This document shows, one piece after another, positions 1 to 11,010 of a stretch of DNA of 64,000 nucleotides. Below the pieces are notes generated by a model. The model was given only the letters and a program-made list of their open reading frames with translations. It ran no database searches and was not told where the DNA came from. Each line of letters starts with the position of its first letter. The stretch's first letter is position 1. The stretch spans positions 806,001-870,000 of the forward strand of contig JAKIXB010000004.1 of NCBI GenBank assembly GCA_021642125.1, in the 5' to 3' direction. Made by a program: the position numbers and the translations under genes. The DNA is from Nothophoma quercina (lineage: Eukaryota; Ascomycota; Dothideomycetes; Pleosporales; Didymellaceae).

Positions 1-449
1 CCGACGCAGCTCAAGGCGCCGAATGGGAGCAGGCGCCCGTGTTTCGCGTGCATCCCACGGAAGTCACTCTGTTGCTCCCCCCAGCACTGCTTAGCCTGCA
101 TTTGTAGACCACCAGCGCCGGGCCTAGCTCGTCCAAGGTTTCTGCTTCGGGCGCACACCCCGCCGTCTGCTCCATCTGCGATAACTAGCCTGCCCTCCCC
201 ACCTACCGCTCTAGCACCCTCACTCATACCACCATCTTCCCGGCAGCTTCACGCCGCCGACGCTCTTTGAAAGAAAGGTAACGCGCACGAAACCCGTGCC
301 TGCAGTGCCCGTGCAAATCCAAAGCACCGGCCAAAGCGCGCTTCGCCAGCGCTCTGCTCTGCCATCGAGATTACCCAAAAGAGCAATCCACACCGCCAGT
401 CCCGCCCCACACCGGTACTTTGCTACAAGACTCCAGCACCGCCCACGCC
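1..449 (+). promoter_or_regulatory. Upstream and 5' leader region of the bZIP gene
   Basis: Pyrimidine-rich, C-rich DNA typical of a fungal promoter and 5' leader precedes the bZIP start codon. The ATG at 450 lies in the context CGCCATGGA. No upstream gene or RNA gene is recognisable. Confidence 0.4.
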
Positions 450-2488
450 ATGGACTTTTCCAGCACTAACCACCAAAATCACATGGACTTCCACAGACCA
501 TCGTCGACGCTGTCCAGCAACGACCGGAAACCCAACGCCTTCTCCTTTGATGACCAGCAGACCCTGGACCACGCCATTCTCGACACACCTACCTTGATGT
601 CGCCAACCACCTCCACCCAGGGCATCTTCTCGCCCGATGCCTCCATCTGGGAGGACTTCTCGCAGAACCAGTTCGTCGACCGCACGGCAACAAGTTCCGT
701 TGTCAACTCCAACGTCAACAACCCTTTCTTCACTGAGCAGAGCAACAACCCCTTTGCCCGCCTTCCTCCTAACCAAGCTGCAACATACGGCCAGCAGTCG
801 TGGCCTATTGACAACTCTGGCATCCGCACCCCGACAGCACCAAAGTCCTCAAACCCCTTCGGCCCCGGAGATTTTGGTGTCCAGTCAGCCTTCGTACCTG
901 AGCCCCAGCAGCAAATGTTCCACGGACTCCCCGTGCACGCCAACGTCAGGCCCAGCGCTGTGTTCCCCAGCGCTCCTGCTGAGCAACCCATGTCGCCGCA
1001 CACCCACGCCGACTGGATGGCCTTCAACCAGAACGAGATGGACTCGCGGCCCGGGCCCAAGCGTATGAGGCCCAACACGCCTCCCCCTCGTGGCTTCTCT
1101 CCCCGTCGTGACGGTGGCATCAGGAAGAAGAACGCCCGCTTCGACATCCCTGCCGAGCGCAATCTGTTCAACATCGACCAGCTCATCGCCAGCTGCACCA
1201 ACGAGGACGAGATGAAGGAGCTCAAGCAACAGAAGCGACTACTCCGTAACAGACAGGCCGCGTACGTACCCTCCTCTGGAATTTGGTTCAGCGTTCCTCG
1301 CTTGGTCCAGTTCATCATTTGGTCTCTGCTTCCATTGTTCATCAGCTAACGTATCGCAGTCTTGACTCTCGTCAACGCAAGAAGAAGCACACCGAAGAGC
1401 TTGAGGAAGAGAAGAAGGGCTGGATCGAGAAGATGTGCAACATGCAAGAAGAGTTCGCCACTATGCGCATCGAGTACGACCAGCTCGTCGCCGAGAAAGA
1501 GAACTGGCATCGCGAGTCCATGGACATGCATCACATGATCAACCAGCTGCAGTTCGACAAGGAAGAACTTGTCCGCAACCACACTCTCGAGTCCAGTGAG
1601 CTTCGCAAGAAGGTTGCTGTCCTCACCGAGCGTCTTGAGACCAGCTCTGGCAACATGACCGTCGCACCCAGCACCACCTTCACCGACTTTGCTTCCGAGA
1701 TGGACAACCTCAACATGGGCGGCAGCGAGTGGGATAACTACATCTTCGTCAACGACTTTGCCTCCGACGGCCAAACTCCCCAGGAGCAGCCCATGGCCAT
1801 TGTACCCCGTGCTAAGGAGGAGAAGGAGCCTGTCGCTTCTGGTCTTCTGCTTATGCTTCTGCTGTGTGGTGCTTTCGTCGCCAGCAAATCTGGCTCCGGT
1901 GCCGCGCCGCCTATGCCTCGCATGCCCGACGATGTCCGCGCTGCTTCTGCTGACGTTCTCGACAGCATTCTCAAGGATGCTGGTGTCTCTTCTGCTTTCA
2001 CCGAGCAGGGTCTCATCGCCAACGCTGTCACTGGTCTCGAGCCTACCCCGTCCGGCATGGCCTGGCCCAAGGCTACTGTCTCTGGCTCTGAGCTCGCCGG
2101 CATCTCTGGTTCTCGTCTCGATCAACTGCACTCTCAGCTCGCTGCTCCCACCAAGGAGCAGGAGACCGAGCAGCTGTTCTCTATCACTCCGGCCCAGTAC
2201 AACAGCATGACCTCCCTCGACTTCACCCGCCCTCGCTACAGCATTGGCAGCGACGATGTCAGCGACCCGCTCTCACCTTCTCAGCCATCGCACCGCCGCA
2301 ACCTCGCCGCCACTCTCGCTGCCATGCGCGAGCAGAACAAGGGCGAGTCCGCTGCCGAGGTCTACACTCGTAGCTTGCTCTGGGATAAGATCTCACCCGA
2401 GGTCGTCCACGAGTTCAAGCGCATCGTCGAGGAGTCCACCGCTATGTCCAGGCCCAGCACTTCCGAAGGTCTGAAGGCTGAGGGCTAG
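450..2488 (+). CDS. bZIP transcription factor with a predicted transmembrane segment
   Basis: Two exons (450-1261 and 1360-2488) flank a 98 bp GT-AG intron and encode 646 aa. The intron interrupts the basic region, and splicing restores the bZIP signature NRQAALDSRQRKKKH around residues 267-281. A heptad-like, Glu/Lys-rich coiled coil follows to about residue 330. The N-terminal 250 residues are low-complexity (Ser, Pro, Asn, Gln) with NPF motifs. Around residues 428-446 there is a hydrophobic run, GLLLMLLLCGAFVA, long enough for one membrane span. About 200 residues follow it. This order (cytosolic bZIP, one span, C-terminal domain) resembles membrane-tethered bZIP factors such as ATF6/CREB3. 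The orthologue is not certain; a MeaB-type fungal bZIP is another possibility. The ATG at 450 is the first in frame after the leader. Confidence 0.85.
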
Positions 2489-5083
2489 AGCATCCCCACA
2501 ACCTCCATTTACCACCAACGCCATTTCTTTGTCCGACACCAGTCGTGACCCTTTGCATCACTTCGTTCTAGCATAGCGCTTCACTTCTACCCGACCCTTG
2601 GTCGTGGCTTCCCTTTGAGACAACTTGCATCGTCGGCTCCCGCCGCCTTCTCCTTCTCACCATCTGCCTGGCCATTTTTCTACATCTGGGACGGCAACGT
2701 CGGATCCATTTCGATTACATCGCTGCGCATACATGGCGGTTGCACTTGCACTTTGCTTCGGGGCGCGCTGTGGTGGCTACCACAGCCCTCTTTATTGGCT
2801 TGTTTTTGCTGCTTATGCATTGTTTCCTTTACTACTTGGCTTCTCTGGTTTCACAGTTGCAAATTGCTTTTTGACTGGTTGTTTGTAGCAGAGCGTAGCG
2901 AGCGAGCGTGTCCTTTCTGTGGCTTTTCTTATGTCTATATGATGAACGAGAGCTTGGATATCACGATCTCACGATCACGAGCATGGAATGAGAGTCTGGA
3001 GAGAAGGGAGATGTACGCGCTACGACACTGTATATGAATCACGGCTGAAGAAAGACGACGGCATCACCGCACCAGCGACAGATTGGTATTTCTTATTATT
3101 ACATTTATTAGCTAGCGGAGGAGCACTTGGGCAATCTACATCTCTACTTTCGAAGCCGGACACTACTGTCTGGCTTCACCTGCCTACAACATTCCTCCCT
3201 CCCACCTGCAGTGACTTTTTTCCCAGTGTGCCCTGACAGACAGACAACCTTCGGCACCGCACCCGACAACGGGCGTACCTCACAGCGCAAATCTTCCAGT
3301 GACTCACAGGACAAGATTCTCGTACGGGAGCGTAGCGTCAAGATCGTCACCGCAACTGCGCCGCATATACGCACCCTATAGTCCGGTAACAGCGCTAGCA
3401 CAAATAGTACCACACACTTGCTGGTGGCTGTGAATGGGCAGTGTGGTGGCTGCTGAAACAAAAATTCGCCAGCTAATGCGCGCGGATTACGCGGACACGA
3501 CGTCCTGATTGGCCACGTTTGTGACATTTTTCTGTTGGATTGCATGGTGGACGAGCGTGACCATGGGAATTTGCCTTTTGGCGGGGGGTGATGATCTCTT
3601 TTGCTTTCAAGAACCCGCTCTTACGGGGCACCAGCGGGAACTATCTGGGTCATGAGCAAAAGATGCAAAGGGTTACTGTTTCGGCGGTTGCACGCATCAA
3701 ATGCGGCCGTATGCAATGATCGACTTTGCACATGGGCGGGGACTGGTCGTTGCTTATGGCGACACGAAAGTCGTTGCGTGCTACATGCGTATACAGCACA
3801 CCACACGCTCAACATTCAATCCACTGATTGGGGTGCGATAGTCCAAGTGACTGGATTAGGTTCTACGAATATGCGGAAGGCATGCCCAGCGCGGCATGAC
3901 AGGCCTGGTGCACAACATCTTGCACAGCATATCTCGATTGCGTTGGTAACAAGGCTTAGGTCATTGAGTTGACTATCGACATGTGCAACCCTCACAAGTA
4001 GCGGTAACCAACGCTTCGTTGTCCACCTGCGTGTACTGCGTTGTTTGTGGGGTATCTCTTGTATTCGTCATACGCCTACGACAGGTATCTGATTCTCGGA
4101 AAGACTATTTCGGGTCGTACTTTGGCTTCCAGATCCTGTGGTATCGTCAGCACGTGCGCAAGCAGGTACGTTCACTCGCTCGCGGGTATCGCGTCGGCCT
4201 AGGGGGCGGTCCGAGGCAGTGCGGTCCAGTCCTTGAGTTCGCATTCAGCGCGGTCCAGTGAGTGGTCATGAGGATGCAGCCGTGCTCGGCTGAGCTGAGG
4301 TCATCCATAGCTTCACTCAGGCCGGATGGACTTCAACCTGGCGGATTCTGCGAGCGGCTCGGTGTGGCCGTGCTGTTGCGCTCCAATGTCCGTGACTAGG
4401 AGTATGTACCGATCAATCGACCGTAATCAAACGATAGATAACAATCATTGTTGGTGATTGTAGGCATAGTCCAGCCCGCCCCGTCTGACACCCCTCGCTC
4501 TCCTCCGTCATCGGCTCACCAAACGCTTTCACACCCTCAGCCCTCCTCACCAGCGACAGCATGCCACGTGTATGCAGCCCAACCACATCTGGCAATCAAC
4601 CCATCCTACCGGAGCGTGCCACACACCTGACGCTCCGAAAGTGGTCTGGCAGCGGACACGGCACGCGACGATGCGTTGCGGTTGGTGGGGTGCTGCAAGT
4701 GACATTTGCGGGAGGGAGGGCGAGGGCCGTACCTAGCAAGCTGCTAAGCGAGCGATGCATCGTTGGGGTGTTGAATTGCTGAAAATGGGGCGCTGAGAGC
4801 CAATGAGGTGGGCTTGGCGCATAAGCGGCGAAACGGGATGCGTTCTGGATGTCGTGACTAGCGATATGGACCGCGTTGGTGGGTGGTGGACATTTTGCTC
4901 AATGCGGATATTTGGTATCTTTCATGATGGTGATGACGGTTGGCGCGGATGGAGTGTTGCCTCCTTGCAATTTTGTGGTGCGGGTGTCCTTGAAGGAAAG
5001 TAACAGGCAGGTAACATCCGGGCCGGGAATGTATCTGGCAATTTGATCCGGATCGACGCGTAACGGAAAATAGATGTGAATAC
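2489..5083. other. Long intergenic region
   Basis: About 2.6 kb lies between the bZIP gene and the Sel1-repeat gene. It contains only short open frames without recognisable motifs, low-complexity GC-rich stretches and several palindromic six-mers. The first few hundred bases are probably the 3' UTR of the bZIP transcript. I see no gene I can support here. Confidence 0.4.
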
Positions 5084-6593
5084 TTACCAAGTATTCCCCA
5101 ATGTCTTGTTCCCTTTCGATTCCGCGAGGCGCAGGAACTGAGCCGCTTTGAACTACAGACATGAGGCGCAGTTAGCAACCAATACTCGTCATTCCCGCAG
5201 CAGCCGAACGCAAGTGAGATGCAAGTAAGATGCCGCATGTGAGATGCACGAGATCCTAAGCGAACTGCTGCCCAAACAGTGAGGCGGAAGACCAAGAAGA
5301 CATCATGCGGAGAGCTCTGAGACATCGATGATGGGTAACGGGAGCGAAAGCGAGAGGATTACCAAGCTCACCGTTCGCGTTGCCGCTGTGCAAGGGCTGA
5401 TATTGGGAATGCACGATCGGTGGCTTGAATGCAAAACCCTCTAGAAACGATTCTCCCGTAGATACCCAACATGACGACGGAGGAATGATGTATGAAGCTT
5501 GAGAGGCTGGAACTTGCAAGTTGGGGGTAGAAGTCGAGAACTGACGTACCTTGTCTTTCTTCGTTCCGAAGCCCTCAGTGTAGCACCAGGCGACTTCATT
5601 CATCGCATCCGTATCACCCAGGTTAGCAGCTGTCTCATAGTACTGCTTTGCAGCTGCAGGGTCTTTCTTGATACCCCAGCCATTGCGGAAGCAGTTCGCC
5701 AGCTCGTACATGGCAAGCACCAGTTCGCCCTTCGCAGCACCTCCCTTCTTCATACCAGCACCGAGCGCGAGTTTCTCGACTTCAGCGCTGTTAGAGGCCG
5801 CCAAAGACAGATAGTGTACTGCTTGCTCTTGGTCTGCCTCAATGCCCCAAGCATGTCGCAATGCCAGCCCATACAGGACTTGAGCCAAAGCATTATTTGG
5901 GCCATTTGGATCCGCCAGTCTCCCGAATAGTGCGGTACTTGCCTCGAGATTACCCTTCTCATGCAACCTAATCGCCTCTTGAATATTCTCCTCGTCTGCG
6001 GGCGCACCGGTGCTGGGCTGTCGTTGCACCCCAGGTCTTCCAGCTGGTGACATGCCCATATTCGCCATTGCATCGTTGATTTCGATCGTCGGTGTTGGGG
6101 GCGCACTATGCCCCAGCGGCCCTCCCTGGACCAGCACTGTAGCTCTCTTCTCCCACTTCGCCTCGTCCTCTTCATTGCGCGCAACGACTGTACCGCCAAC
6201 ATCTGGTAGGTTGTCTGGTACATTTACGCTGCTTGCGCTTCTGTTTCTGCTGAGATGCAATCTCTCGCCCAGTGTACCACTCCTTTGCCTAACCCCCTTA
6301 CCCCCTCCATCCTCACTCCCCCTCCCACTCCCCTGTGAACTCGCATTCGAGGTGTTGGAGTGCCGCCTGAATCTACCAAATCCTCTAGTGTCTTTGGGAC
6401 TCAAGAGGGGTGCTTCGCGCGTAGGATCGCCGGGGAACGAGGGAGGCTCGATGGCTTCGTGGGTGCTGGTAGTGGTGCGAAAGAACTGGAACTCGGGAAC
6501 ATCTTGGCTAAGTGTCGGACCGTGATCAGCAGTCCCGGACGCGCCTTCGTCTTTGATCTTTTCCCTTTTTCTAAGCAGGTCTTTGAGTGGCAT
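5084..6593 (-). CDS. Sel1-repeat protein (Nif1/DSF2-like)
   Basis: Exon 1 (6593-5550, 348 codons) is followed by an intron with donor GTACGT at 5549 and acceptor TAG at 5153. A short exon (5152-5084) completes a Sel1 repeat (FKAAQFLRLAESKGNKTLGN). The first 200 residues are polar and disordered and start with MPLKDLLRKREKI. Sel1-type helical repeats follow: an EAIRLHEKGNLEASTALFGR segment, then NALAQVLYGLALRHAWG, then AKQYYETAANLGDTDAM with WCYTEGFGTKKDK. Sel1 repeats act as scaffolds, and S. pombe Nif1 is a mitotic inhibitor with similar architecture. The 397 bp intron is unusually long for this genome. The stop (TAA 5086-5084) overlaps a good GTAAGT donor, so the last few residues are uncertain. 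Confidence 0.75.
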
Positions 6594-7351
6594 GGTCGCT
6601 GAGCAATAGGGCTGGGCGCGTTGCGGGCGGGCGCGTTCAAGGGGTATACGGCTGAGGTGAGGGGTGCGACTTCTGCTGTCGCAACTGCAATCTCGCTGCG
6701 GTCGCAGATGCCTGGGAATTTTTTATTGTACTTTGAGGGTAGCCTTGTATCGGCGCAGCTTCTCAGCACAAGTGGCAGGATGCATCGAGCATGGCGAGGC
6801 TGCGCCGCGCGTAATGTCAGATCGGAGGTGAGTTGCTTGTAGGACAGCCAAGCGCAGCCTCAGCCCGCCTCCGCCTCAATGAGCCGCCATCTATTTCGGT
6901 ACCAGTGAGGCGGGGACGATCGCGTTGATCATGTCACGGACGATCAGTGGTTCGAGAATCATGCAGCAGCTGTAGACGAATTTTCTCAATTGTATTCTTT
7001 CCATTGTTTTGTACATGCTTTTTCTGTTCTTACTGGATGAATGAGACTGTCCAACCCCGGACCGAGCTATCTACTGACACCAAGAAGCTAAGGAACTACC
7101 AAGGATCACGGAAGAAACGCTGTCGAGAAGCGCTAAAGGGGTATCATCGCAATACGCACCATGTCGTGGCAACGCTGAATCGAGACTTGGGACGTCAAAA
7201 CGGTCCAATGAGTAAATCAAAAGAGCCTACCAAGTTAAGCAATCGAGACTGCAAGAACTTTGACGGGCAAGGGTTAGGTGAGAGTATAACGTGACTCGGG
7301 AGAGGGGGCCTACAGTTCTTTTAGTGTCGAGTATCCGGTGAAACGTGGTAC
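6594..7351. other. Intergenic region
   Basis: This stretch holds the upstream region of the Sel1-repeat gene and the downstream region of the CCCH zinc-finger gene. Open frames here are short, overlap one another and lack motifs. Nothing else is supported. Confidence 0.4.
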
Positions 7352-8530
7352 CTAATCTTCAACGTCAAAGGGGACGTAGTCGACCTGCTGAGTGAAGAGG
7401 TGAGGCGCATGGGAAGTGCCTGCACTGAGTTCCGTACTCCAGTCTTGCGTGTCGATGTTGACTGTATTGACTTCTGGAGATGCTGCCCGGGATCGTTCTT
7501 CCGGTGAAGAGCGACTAGTAGGCTTCCGCATCCGAGATGCACGGTGGACGTGCCGGTGTTGGCACTTGTCGCCTCGAATGCACTCGCCCTTGTTCGCAAA
7601 GTCCGGGCACTCGTATGCGTGCAGGTCGGCACACTCTGCGCCCTTCTCACAATAGCCTAGGCGGCCAAATGCATCGCAGATCTGAGCTGCTGGGTTCACG
7701 CGAATGTGCGCAAAGCGACAGTCCTCATTCGTGCATCGTCCCTCCTGAAAATGAAGGCACGTTGGGACGTTGTGTGGTGTGGGTTCATGCGACAAAGAAC
7801 AATGATCGCCCTTGTTGCAGTCGTTCTTGAAGAGCCAACGCTTACAGAGCGCTTGCTTATTTGGATCGTGGAGGAGAGGGCAGCCATGTCGGGTGCAGAG
7901 ACCTGCGATACAGTTAGATGCAATTGCAACAGGAGGCGGACCTGGGTTTGTCGTAGTCTTGGGGGTACCTGTGGATGTGAACGTTGCGCAAAGTTGTTTC
8001 GGTTCTACTGGTGGTTGACTGTTCTGTCGCGACTGGACATTGGACAGAGGTGCTGAACCAGACGCCGAGACGCCTTCAGTGCCAGACGCATCAGCTGAGA
8101 CAGCCGGCACATTGAAGACAACAGTTCTGTTCTTGAACTTGGTTGCACTATGCGGTGGTGGACGCTGGTATGGATGGTAAGAAGCAGCTCCCCTTCCTCC
8201 ATGTTGATAGCCTCCACGATGCGGCCCCCCTCGATACACGGCGTTGTATGTTCCGCGACCTCGAGGAGCGTAGCTGCCTGAGTTTGCCGTGCCAGCGCTG
8301 TACGGCGATGCGTGAGCGGTGTAGCCGTTTGATGGATGTGCAAGCCGGTCCTGCTGCTCTTTCTTCATACGTGCGATGTAACCTGAGTTTATACCATCAA
8401 TACCTCTTCCTTGTGAATGCACCCTCTTTCACGTACTGTTTAATTCTGCGCGCGCTCGTAGTCGTTCTTCTTTTGTGCTCATAGCATTGATCTGATCTGA
8501 GGTATACGGCGGGGGTCCGGGTGGCGCCAT
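7352..8530 (-). CDS. CCCH zinc-finger protein (Red5/ZC3H3-like)
   Basis: Two exons (8530-8437 and 8382-7352), joined across a 54 bp GT-AG intron, encode 374 aa. The N terminus has an R/G-rich stretch (roughly residues 75-115). Five tandem CCCH fingers fill the C-terminal half: CIAGLCTRHGCPLLH, then LCKRWLFKNDC..CSLSH, TCLHFQEGRC..CRFAH, ICDAFGRLGYC..CADLH and ECPDFANKGEC..CQHRH. Five consecutive CCCH fingers occur in Yth1/CPSF30 and in the ZC3H3/Red5 family. The Arg/Gly-rich N terminus and the spacing favour ZC3H3/Red5, which in S. pombe works with the nuclear RNA-elimination (MTREC) machinery. The ATG at 8530 is chosen because the first exon encodes a compact acidic/basic helix that splices in phase to RMKKEQQDR. 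CPSF30 orthology is the main alternative. Confidence 0.8.
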
Positions 8531-9005
8531 GATTGCGATATCTTCACTGTAGGTGCCTATGAATCAGCTATATACTGTACAAAGGTTAGTACTACGTGAG
8601 CGCAAGTCTTCGTTGCTGCAGCCGATTGTTGACTGATGGAAGAAAGAAAGTGGTGGGGCGACAATGGAGACGATTACCGACTATCATAGCGCTGTTTCGC
8701 TGTCACGTGCCATGTCGTCGCGCCGCTTTGTAGGCACCCAGAGTGAAGTAGAGAATGCGGAACGGTGGCCTGGAAACAGGTTATAGCAAGGCATAGCAGC
8801 AAGCATTCTTCAGCAACATCAACGAGAATAACAAGAGTAAGAGAAATGTATAGTTGGTATCTAGTGATGATCGAAGGATGCCAGAAGGCACTCGGTCCGT
8901 CCTCGATGCTTGTACAAATGACTGACGCCTTCCCAATGCCCGTCGCCGATACTCCAGTACAATGCAATGCTGTATGATTATAGAATAACTCCTTTGTAGC
9001 CAGAC
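8531..9005. other. Intergenic region between CCCH gene and TAF7
   Basis: This is the 5' region of the CCCH gene plus the 3' region of TAF7, both on the minus strand. It has no convincing open frame and no RNA gene. Confidence 0.4.
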
Positions 9006-10715
9006 CTAGTCGTCCGCATCCTCGTTGCCATTCAACTCGTTCAGTTGCTTCTTCTTGATGTGGAGATCTTGCTGCTGCCTCTCTAAAGTCTTGTTCATGC
9101 GTCCCTTGAAGAGAGGATTGTTCTGTTTGTCGCGCGACTCGATAGTCTGCTGGATGGCCTTCTCCAGCTCAGCGACCTCCGCCTCCAACAGCTCCCTCCT
9201 TTGCTGCTCGGCTGCTGCAGCCTCATCGACTTCAGAATCATCGTCGTCATCGTCATCGTCGTCGTCATCGTCGTCCTCGGCTGATGTTGCAGCAGCTGGT
9301 GTGGCTGGAGCCGTCTCAGGCTCGACGATAATGCCGTTCTGTGCAAGTGCATGCATGGCTGCATTATGGGCAGTGACCGGCGTTTGCACTTCGACAGTGT
9401 CGCCGTTGCCAAACAGAGCTTCGATGTCCTCACCATTGGCCTGTATTTCCACATCGTCGTCCTCCATAAAGCCGGCCTGCAACATCTCTTCCAGGGCAGC
9501 AGCATCGACTTCTTCGACCGGCGTCTCTGCAGGCGCGTTCATCATTTCCTCATCCTCGTCGTCTTCTGAACCAGACTCGTCTTCCGAAGATTCCGCTCCT
9601 TCTTCGACTAGTTCGTACTTAGTGCTCTCTGCATTGTCGTCGGCGGCTAGCAAGGCATTCATCTCAGCCTCTGCTCGCTCGACATCGAGGTACGACTTTC
9701 GAGGCCGAAAGCGTCGCTTACGGACCCAGCGCATGGGTGGAGTGAGACCATGAGGAAAGCGATGGGAGTTCTCCTCGACGTAACCGGGTCTTGGGTACTT
9801 CTTTGCCTCATCTTCGTTTTGGACTCTACCCAGAACGAGGAGCATCTGACAAACATCCGCGGTCTTGACCCAGTCCTTCTTGTTCCAGCTCTTCATCGAT
9901 TCTATAATGTTTGGCAGCTCCACCATGGAAGCAGCGTAGTGACGTCCTTGAATCGTGACCATAGCCTTCCTGCCTTCGCGGTCGAAGAATCTGAAGTATA
10001 CACCTGGACCTCCTTGCATTTGACTCCTTCCAATGGTCTTCTCCTCGATGGACTTCCGCAACAGGTCGCAATCAGCCCCAGGCAGCATTCGCAAGACGAA
10101 CTGGTGTTCTATCGCTGGATCGATCTCTGCATCGTCTGCTTCACTGTCGTATCCTACACCAGGCGGCCTGATAGGAGGCCGTCCAGCACCCTTGACCTTC
10201 AGCAAGGTTGTGCCACGTGAAGGAGCTGGTGCACCGGATGCTGAAGGCTTGGGCTTTATGGACAGTTTGAGGGACGCGGTTCGGTTCGGTGGCATCTGGG
10301 GAGCCCTCCGTACCGGTACTGTAGGCTGCTCTTCATCTTCATCGTCGCTTTCTTGTACACTCTCCAAGCTCTTCAACGTCGGTTTCGGCTTGCGCTTCGC
10401 TACTGGCGCTTCGCCGTCCTCGCCATCTTCGCGTCCCCTCTTCTTAGGTCCTGGCTTGCCCGGCGGAATCGCGTTTCCATTCTCGTCGATCTTAGGCTTT
10501 TTGGTGTACTTGCGTTTCTGCTTGGGCGCATCGGTAGCAGGAACGTCGCCGTCTGCTGCTAGCGCGGCCGGTGCTGCTGGCTTCAGCTTGAGCTTGAAGC
10601 CACCGGGCTTTGCCGAAGTTGGTGTGGGCGCTGCATCTCCGTTCGCAGGCGGCGCAGGTGGTGCTGCAGGCGCGTCGCCGGAAGCTGCGTTGGGATTCTT
10701 CAGCTTGAGCTTCAT
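9006..10715 (-). CDS. TAF7: TFIID subunit TAF7 (TAFII55 family)
   Basis: Single-exon gene of 569 aa. The TAFII55 domain spans about residues 200-345, from IDPAIEHQFVLRMLP through GVYFRFFDREGRKAMVTIQG and the HRFPHGLTPPMRWVRKRRFR block typical of the family. The N terminus is Ala/Pro/Lys-rich with two KLKLK repeats. The C-terminal part is strongly acidic, including a run of 13 consecutive Asp, and ends in a Gln/Lys-rich coiled coil. TAF7 is a TFIID subunit that binds TAF1 and restrains its activity until initiation. The open frame extends 68 codons upstream, but the Met at 10715 is preferred because MKLKLK opens the conserved protein and the extension looks like promoter sequence. It diverges from TAF3. 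Confidence 0.93.
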   Translation of the reverse strand: MKLKLKNPNAASGDAPAAPPAPPANGDAAPTPTSAKPGGFKLKLKPAAPAALAADGDVPATDAPKQKRKYTKKPKIDENGNAIPPGKPGPKKRGREDGEDGEAPVAKRKPKPTLKSLESVQESDDEDEEQPTVPVRRAPQMPPNRTASLKLSIKPKPSASGAPAPSRGTTLLKVKGAGRPPIRPPGVGYDSEADDAEIDPAIEHQFVLRMLPGADCDLLRKSIEEKTIGRSQMQGGPGVYFRFFDREGRKAMVTIQGRHYAASMVELPNIIESMKSWNKKDWVKTADVCQMLLVLGRVQNEDEAKKYPRPGYVEENSHRFPHGLTPPMRWVRKRRFRPRKSYLDVERAEAEMNALLAADDNAESTKYELVEEGAESSEDESGSEDDEDEEMMNAPAETPVEEVDAAALEEMLQAGFMEDDDVEIQANGEDIEALFGNGDTVEVQTPVTAHNAAMHALAQNGIIVEPETAPATPAAATSAEDDDDDDDDDDDDDSEVDEAAAAEQQRRELLEAEVAELEKAIQQTIESRDKQNNPLFKGRMNKTLERQQQDLHIKKKQLNELNGNEDADD

Positions 10716-11010
10716 CGTGGCGACTGGGATCTGGTTCGAGATATGGACATGGGTGACGGTGGTCGAGCGCGAATGCGCACTGGCGACACTTCGAGAATAG
10801 TTGTGAGGTGGAGCTGCGACTGACGACGATAGAATGCGGAGGTCAGCCTTGGCAACCGCGATTGTGAAAGTCCAAGCTCCACGCGTCTTCGCTCTGGCAA
10901 CGAACGCCATCTCACCCACACGAGCCCAACGATGCGCAGCCTGCTGCTACGATAATCGCAGATATATCGACTGGACCTCTGCATCTATATGACTACGCGA
11001 CCACGCCGGC
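10716..11010. promoter_or_regulatory. Shared divergent spacer of TAF7 and TAF3
   Basis: Only 295 bp separate the start codons of two TFIID subunit genes read in opposite directions, so both promoters must lie here or extend into the opposite gene. I do not see an obvious TATA box. The arrangement would allow co-regulation, which is an inference. Confidence 0.55.

Noticed and set aside
2615..3037. 140-codon open frame downstream of the bZIP gene
   Set aside because: Cys/Trp/Leu-rich without motifs, overlapping other frames in the probable 3' UTR.
3601..3972. 123-codon open frame
   Set aside because: No good ATG context, no motif, and a mixed composition typical of random GC-rich DNA.
9025..9753. 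Long Ser-rich open frame on the plus strand
   Set aside because: It is the antisense shadow of the acidic Asp/Glu-rich tail of TAF7; long serine runs opposite GAY codons are an expected artefact.
10716..10919. 68-codon N-terminal extension of TAF7
   Set aside because: The sequence lacks conservation signals and occupies the short divergent promoter; the conserved protein starts at MKLKLK.
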